Origin: Marispirochaeta sp963667435
GTDB taxonomy: Bacteria; Spirochaetota; Spirochaetia; JC444; Marispirochaetaceae
DNA length: 64,000 nucleotides
Assembly (NCBI GenBank): GCA_963667435.1
Contig: OY763414.1
Coordinates: 1,426,001 to 1,490,000 of the forward strand
Direction: 5' to 3'
The notes beneath the pieces are model-generated. The model was not told the DNA's origin, did no database searches, and worked only from the letters and a program-made list of their open reading frames with translations. Positions 60,214-64,000 of the stretch are shown piece after piece. The number at the start of each line of letters is the position of its first letter. Within the stretch, counting starts at the first letter, position 1. The translations under genes were made by a program, and so were the position numbers.

Positions 60214-61497
60214 TTATTTGATATATCCAGTTAATTCAGGGATCCAGAGTGATATGGCTGGAATAAATGTGGTAAGTAAAAGGACGATAATCAAAGCGCC
60301 TATATACCTCACATAGGTTCGCAGCATATTACTCAGGGTTGCCCCTGAAATACCTGTCGCAACAAAGAGAGCTATACCCACAGGAGGGGTACATTGGCCG
60401 ATGGCCATGTTAACAATTGTCATTACACCAAAATGGATGGGATGGATGCCAAGTTTCTGAACCACGGGCCAGATGATCGGAACGACAATAATGATAATTG
60501 CTGAAGGATCAAGGAATGTCCCGAGGATAATAAAAAACAGGTTTATCATGAGCAGAAGCGCCCATTTATTGCTGGTAAGAGAAACAAGGAAGTTGGCGAT
60601 CTGTGCCGGTATCTGCTCCGCCGCCAGCACCCAGCCGAAACTGGCCGCAGCAGCAATAGTGAGCACAACAACTCCTGTGGTTATTGCAGAGTTCACCAGA
60701 ACCTTGGGCAAATCCTTAAGCTTAAGTTCGCGATAAACAAAAAACCCGACTATAAAAGCGTATACAGCAGCTATAACCGATGCTTCTGTAGCAGTGAAAA
60801 TTCCACCGGTAATTCCACCGACAATAATAACCACCGTAAAGAGTGCAAAGAAAGAGTCTGCCAGGGAATGAAGAGTTTCCTTGAAGCTGGCCCGGGGTTC
60901 AGGATCAATCTTACGAATTTTGGTATAAACGATATTAACCGCCATGAGAGAAAATCCCATAAGGATTCCAGGAATAATTCCTCCCATAAACAGGCCGCCT
61001 ATGGAAATACTCGCAGTAACGCCGAGAATAATCATGGGGATACTCGGGGGAATAACGATTCCGATGGACCCGGCTGTAGCCATTACACTGGTGGCAATAT
61101 CTTTTCCGTAACCTTTTTGCTTCATAGCAGGAATAAGCAGACTACCCACAGCTGCGGTATCGGCCGCCGCAGCTCCGGAAAGCCCGGCGAAGAACATTGC
61201 AGCGACAACACTGGCGTTTGCCAGGCCGCCCCGGATATGTCCGATAAGGTTGGATGCAAACTTAACCAATCTGCGGGAAATCCCCCCGGAATCCATAAAC
61301 CCGCCGGCAAGAATAAAGAACGGAACCGCAACAAGGCTGAAGTTACTGCTGGCCCGGAACATCTTCACAATTATTGCAATCAGATCGATGTCGCTGAAAA
61401 AAAGCATGGAGACAACCGTGGAAATGAGAAGACAGAACGATACGGGCATTTCCAGAATCAACAGTACAATGAAAGTAATAAACAGTGTTGCAATCAT
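60214..61497 (-). CDS. dctM: TRAP transporter large permease (DctM)
   Basis: A 427-residue membrane protein with about 12 helices, intact throughout, the transport subunit. FFAGLSGAAAADTAAVGSLLIPAM, IVIPPSIPMIILG and CTPPVGIALFV are family marks. It overlaps dctQ by 4 bp (ATGA), and dctP follows 16 bp after its stop. It is the intact reference for the broken paralogue at 51827. Confidence 0.93.
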   Translation of the reverse strand: MIATLFITFIVLLILEMPVSFCLLISTVVSMLFFSDIDLIAIIVKMFRASSNFSLVAVPFFILAGGFMDSGGISRRLVKFASNLIGHIRGGLANASVVAAMFFAGLSGAAAADTAAVGSLLIPAMKQKGYGKDIATSVMATAGSIGIVIPPSIPMIILGVTASISIGGLFMGGIIPGILMGFSLMAVNIVYTKIRKIDPEPRASFKETLHSLADSFFALFTVVIIVGGITGGIFTATEASVIAAVYAFIVGFFVYRELKLKDLPKVLVNSAITTGVVVLTIAAAASFGWVLAAEQIPAQIANFLVSLTSNKWALLLMINLFFIILGTFLDPSAIIIIVVPIIWPVVQKLGIHPIHFGVMTIVNMAIGQCTPPVGIALFVATGISGATLSNMLRTYVRYIGALIIVLLLTTFIPAISLWIPELTGYIK

Positions 61498-62015
61498 TCT
61501 TCCAGCCCCTCCTCCTGATTGATTCCAAGCATTACTTCAAGGGTCTTTTCAAAAGCATGAATAAAAATAAAAAGACCGCTTGCAGGCATTGCAAGATACG
61601 CCCAGGACATGGAAACAGGGATGATGTTCATCATCTGAATACTGTTCAGCAGGGTAAGCCGCCAGCCCATAACAAGAATAAACAGAGAAAACAGGCATAT
61701 CATAATCCAGACAAACAGACGTACCTTTTTAACCAGAAATTCCGGAACCTTCTTCATTAAAAGATCCACAGAGAAATGGGATTTATAATAGATGGCCATA
61801 CTGGCACCGATAAAGCTGGCCCAGGTAAATGAATAGGTCAGCAGTTCTTCCGACCAGCCAATTGGTGACTTCAGAATAAAGCGGGAAAAAACCTGCAGAA
61901 AACCGAAAATCAGCATACTGGTCATAAGAACAATAAGAATGACCTTTTCTATCAGCAGAATAAACCGGTTTATTCCCGCCACCGCGGCAACAAAACTGTT
62001 GTTTCCTTCCGACAT
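61494..62015 (-). CDS. dctQ: TRAP transporter small permease (DctQ)
   Basis: A 173-residue, four-helix membrane protein: the small subunit of the TRAP transporter. GWSEELLTYSFTWASFIGASMAIYYKSHFSVDLL is the family core. Gene order dctQ-dctM-dctP matches E. coli yiaM-yiaN-yiaO. Confidence 0.9.
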   Translation of the reverse strand: MSEGNNSFVAAVAGINRFILLIEKVILIVLMTSMLIFGFLQVFSRFILKSPIGWSEELLTYSFTWASFIGASMAIYYKSHFSVDLLMKKVPEFLVKKVRLFVWIMICLFSLFILVMGWRLTLLNSIQMMNIIPVSMSWAYLAMPASGLFIFIHAFEKTLEVMLGINQEEGLEE

Positions 62016-62028
62016 TAATACACTCCTT

Positions 62029-62916
62029 TTATTTTCCGGCCGAGCCTTTCCACTCGACGGGGAATAACTTAATTGTTGCTATAGATGATTCCGCCCCCAG
62101 CCCGGCATTCTTCGCCTTGAGAAACTGCTCATAGGCACTTCGGGCAATGTCGGCCGGATAATCAAGTTCATCCGCAAGTTCTACTACAAGGCGCAGATCT
62201 TTTTCTGAGGTGTTGATGCTGCTGTAGGGAAAAAAGTCATTGTTCAGCAGGAAGGGGACAAAATACTCAAACAGTTTTGAATTACCGGCTGAGTTGGTGA
62301 CGATCTCATAGAACATACCAGGGTCAATGCCACTTTTAGCGCAAAACCCCATAGCTTCCACGGCAAGTGCAATATGTGTACTGGCAAGATGCTGATGTAC
62401 AACCTTGAACTTGCTCCCCGCACCAGGTGTGTCAGATAGAGTGTAGATTTTAGCAGAAACTGCATTCAGAGCAGGTTGAATCTTCTTAATATCAGAAGAA
62501 CGGCCGCTGAGCATCAATGTAAGAGTACCGTCATGGGCCCCCTTCTCTCCTCCGCTTACCGGGGAATCAATTAGGCCAAGACCCATCTCCTGCAGCCGTG
62601 AGTCCAACGCCTCTATATAAGAAGGAGGCACAGTACTGGTGGAGACCACAACACTCCCCTTCTTCATCTTGTTTACCGCGGAATCTGAAAAGAGGGCGGC
62701 TTCCATATGGTCTGCTTCATTGACCATAATAAAGACAGCATCAGTTTTTTCAGCAATCCCGCTAAAAGATTCTGCAGTTTCTCCACCTGCCTCCCGGAAA
62801 AGAGCAAGACGTTCAGCACTTAGATCTACTCCGGTCACAGATAAACCGGCAGACAGCATATTCTTAGCCATGTTGATTCCCATGGCACCAAGACCAATTA
62901 CTGTAAAATGACTCAT
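62029..62916 (-). CDS. Beta-hydroxyacid dehydrogenase (LtnD/GarR-like)
   Basis: A 295-residue NAD(P)-dependent 3-hydroxyisobutyrate-dehydrogenase-family enzyme: GLGAMGINMAKN for the nucleotide, DSPVSGGEKGA for substrate, and KFKVVHQHLASTHIALAVEAM with the catalytic Lys. The VHQ-x-LA-x-x-HIA variant resembles L-threonate dehydrogenase LtnD more than tartronate-semialdehyde reductase GarR. It starts 1 bp after the stop of the Ldh_2-type gene (the longer frame to 62964 overlaps it). It should oxidise or reduce a sugar-acid intermediate. Confidence 0.85.
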   Translation of the reverse strand: MSHFTVIGLGAMGINMAKNMLSAGLSVTGVDLSAERLALFREAGGETAESFSGIAEKTDAVFIMVNEADHMEAALFSDSAVNKMKKGSVVVSTSTVPPSYIEALDSRLQEMGLGLIDSPVSGGEKGAHDGTLTLMLSGRSSDIKKIQPALNAVSAKIYTLSDTPGAGSKFKVVHQHLASTHIALAVEAMGFCAKSGIDPGMFYEIVTNSAGNSKLFEYFVPFLLNNDFFPYSSINTSEKDLRLVVELADELDYPADIARSAYEQFLKAKNAGLGAESSIATIKLFPVEWKGSAGK

Positions 62917-62917
62917 A

Positions 62918-63931
62918 TCAGCCCGCCAGATATTTGTAGATACTTTCTGCGAGAGGAATCCCATTTTTCATTGATCGTTCCATGGTTTTCTGTTCAATCT
63001 CACCGGGAATCATGACCCCCTCCACACCGGGGGCAGGAGCTACTGCGCGGAGTTCGTCGATCATTGCCTGGGCGTGATCAAGAGAAGCTTGAGCATCTCC
63101 GAATACTGAAGGATCAATAACAATCATTACAGAAGAGAGATCGCGATATGATTCGTAGTCACCGTACATTCGCTTCAGATGGGGCCCGAATACCCCTCCC
63201 ACCATAATGCCGGTTAAGGCTTCGATCATGACCATAACCCCATAGCCCTTGGCTCCGCCGAAAGGAAAGAGAGATTTAGCCTTTTCAGGATCAGTAACCG
63301 AATTCCCCTCTGCGTCGACAGCCCAGCTTTTGGGAATCGGATGTTTCTTCTCTTTTGCATAAACAATCTTTCCGAAGGCAACTTCGCTGGTTGCCATATC
63401 CAGTAAAATATTGTCCCTGCTTCCGGGATACCCGAAGGCAAAGGGGTTTGTACCAAAAAAGGGAGTACTTCCACCGAAAGGAACAACACATGCATCGGTG
63501 TTTACCATAAACATGGCTGACATTTTCTGATCCATAGCCATCTGAATATAATAAGCCAGGGCTCCGCAATGGCTGTTGTTTTTTACAGCCATCATGCAGA
63601 TTCCCTCTTTCCGGGCAATCTTTATCGCTTCTTCCGTGGCATACCTGCTTACGACATGCCCCATCCCTCCCTGGGCATCAACAAGTGCAACTGAAGGTTT
63701 GAGCATATTCACATTCAACTTGGGAGAAAGATTCATTCCTCCGGCAGAAATACGCTGGGTATAATGTTCCACCCTCACAGCACCGTGAGAATGCACTCCC
63801 CGCAGCTCGGCAAATACAAGAACATCAGCAACAATTCCGGCATCCTTTTCCGGCAGTTTTACGGCTGTAAGTTTATTAATTATTAGTTTCTTCAACTCTT
63901 CCGGTTGAACTGTAACCATTCCATCAGACAT
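62918..63931 (-). CDS. Ldh_2/YiaK-family oxidoreductase
   Basis: A 337-residue NAD(P)-dependent enzyme of the malate/L-lactate/ureidoglycolate dehydrogenase family (includes 2,3-diketo-L-gulonate reductase YiaK and ureidoglycolate dehydrogenase AllD). Landmarks: ELRGVHSHGAVRVEHYTQRI with catalytic His, KNNSHCGALAYY, and PFGGSTPFFGTNPFAFGYPG. Being next to YiaL-like and TRAP genes favours a YiaK-like role; pairing with a GarR/GlxR-type enzyme would also fit AllD in allantoin use. First gene of the operon. Confidence 0.85.
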   Translation of the reverse strand: MSDGMVTVQPEELKKLIINKLTAVKLPEKDAGIVADVLVFAELRGVHSHGAVRVEHYTQRISAGGMNLSPKLNVNMLKPSVALVDAQGGMGHVVSRYATEEAIKIARKEGICMMAVKNNSHCGALAYYIQMAMDQKMSAMFMVNTDACVVPFGGSTPFFGTNPFAFGYPGSRDNILLDMATSEVAFGKIVYAKEKKHPIPKSWAVDAEGNSVTDPEKAKSLFPFGGAKGYGVMVMIEALTGIMVGGVFGPHLKRMYGDYESYRDLSSVMIVIDPSVFGDAQASLDHAQAMIDELRAVAPAPGVEGVMIPGEIEQKTMERSMKNGIPLAESIYKYLAG

Positions 63932-63981
63932 GTATATCCCCTAAGTTTGACTTCACAGAAGACCTGTCAGACCAGTTATTC

Positions 63982-63995
63982 TGCAAGCGCTTTCA
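63982..63995. promoter_or_regulatory. LacI/cre-type operator before the sugar-acid operon
   Basis: TGCAAGCGCTTTCA, read on the minus strand as TGAAAGCGCTTGCA, fits the LacI/GalR-family consensus TGWAARCGYTWNCA at every position. It lies 51 bp upstream of the first start codon at 63931. The local LacI protein (57615) is the obvious candidate binder. Confidence 0.75.
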
Positions 63996-64000
63996 ATAAA

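Overview
The window reads as a chromosomal segment of a free-living, anaerobic or fermentative marine-type spirochaete (inferred). Pointers are many two-component and cyclic-di-GMP proteins, an anaerobe's nitrosative-stress gene (hcp), formate-tetrahydrofolate ligase, TRAP carboxylate transporters and sodium symporters, a glucosyl-3-phosphoglycerate (osmolyte) synthase, and an omptin-like outer-membrane protein. No IS element, prophage, rRNA or CRISPR array is visible. Genes are dense on both strands and most gaps are below 150 bp.

Layout. 1-5.8 kb: HD-domain and HAD hydrolases, a D-2-hydroxyacid dehydrogenase, rph, a lipoprotein, and a periplasmic-binding-domain histidine kinase. 5.9-6.5 kb: tRNA-Arg(CCU), its terminator, an unexplained chain of hairpins, and the C-terminal stump of a methyltransferase. 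6.5-11 kb: pfkA, then a PIG-L deacetylase / polysaccharide deacetylase operon and a secreted protein. 11.3-14.2 kb: OsmC, hcp and its divergent Crp/Fnr-type regulator. 14.2-24.6 kb: signalling genes (PhoB-type regulator, DksA-like protein, diguanylate cyclase, two hybrid kinases) and the omptin-like protein. 24.6-31.8 kb: Hsp20, Na+/Ca2+ exchanger, TauE/SafE permease, fhs, acyl-CoA synthetase, LEA14-like lipoprotein. 31.8-39.3 kb: a catalytically dead M50B-like protein, two GAF/HD-GYP phosphodiesterases, a 7TMR-DISM hybrid kinase, an aldo-keto reductase. 39.4-47.9 kb: ttcA, hslO, HAD phosphatases, a DHOD-like protein, peroxiredoxin, an M20-like protein and gpgS. 48-51.7 kb: two tandem copies of a small-protein/sodium-symporter module. 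51.8-55.7 kb: a TRAP operon with a broken dctM and a broken AraC-type regulator. 55.7-64 kb: TetR, SMUG1-type uracil-DNA glycosylase, and a complete TRAP / sugar-acid catabolic operon laid out like E. coli yiaKLMNO with a LacI regulator.

How it works together. Three themes stand out. (1) At least fifteen transcription units have a sigma70-like -10 box only 6-9 nt before the start codon and no Shine-Dalgarno sequence, so they are predicted to make leaderless mRNAs; other genes in the window have ordinary ribosome sites. (2) Several promoters carry clear operators: a palindrome near -41.5 of hcp, a PerR/Fur-like 7-1-7 box filling the 17-bp promoter spacer of the peroxiredoxin gene, a 16-bp perfect inverted repeat before the DHOD-like gene, two TetR-type sites on the first symporter promoter, an inverted repeat over the tetR -10 box, and a LacI/cre-type site at the head of the sugar-acid operon. 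(3) Indels at two homopolymer tracts and one reading-frame break cluster in the first TRAP locus, while the second TRAP locus is intact. All functional calls come from recognising motifs and families by eye; no database search was run.
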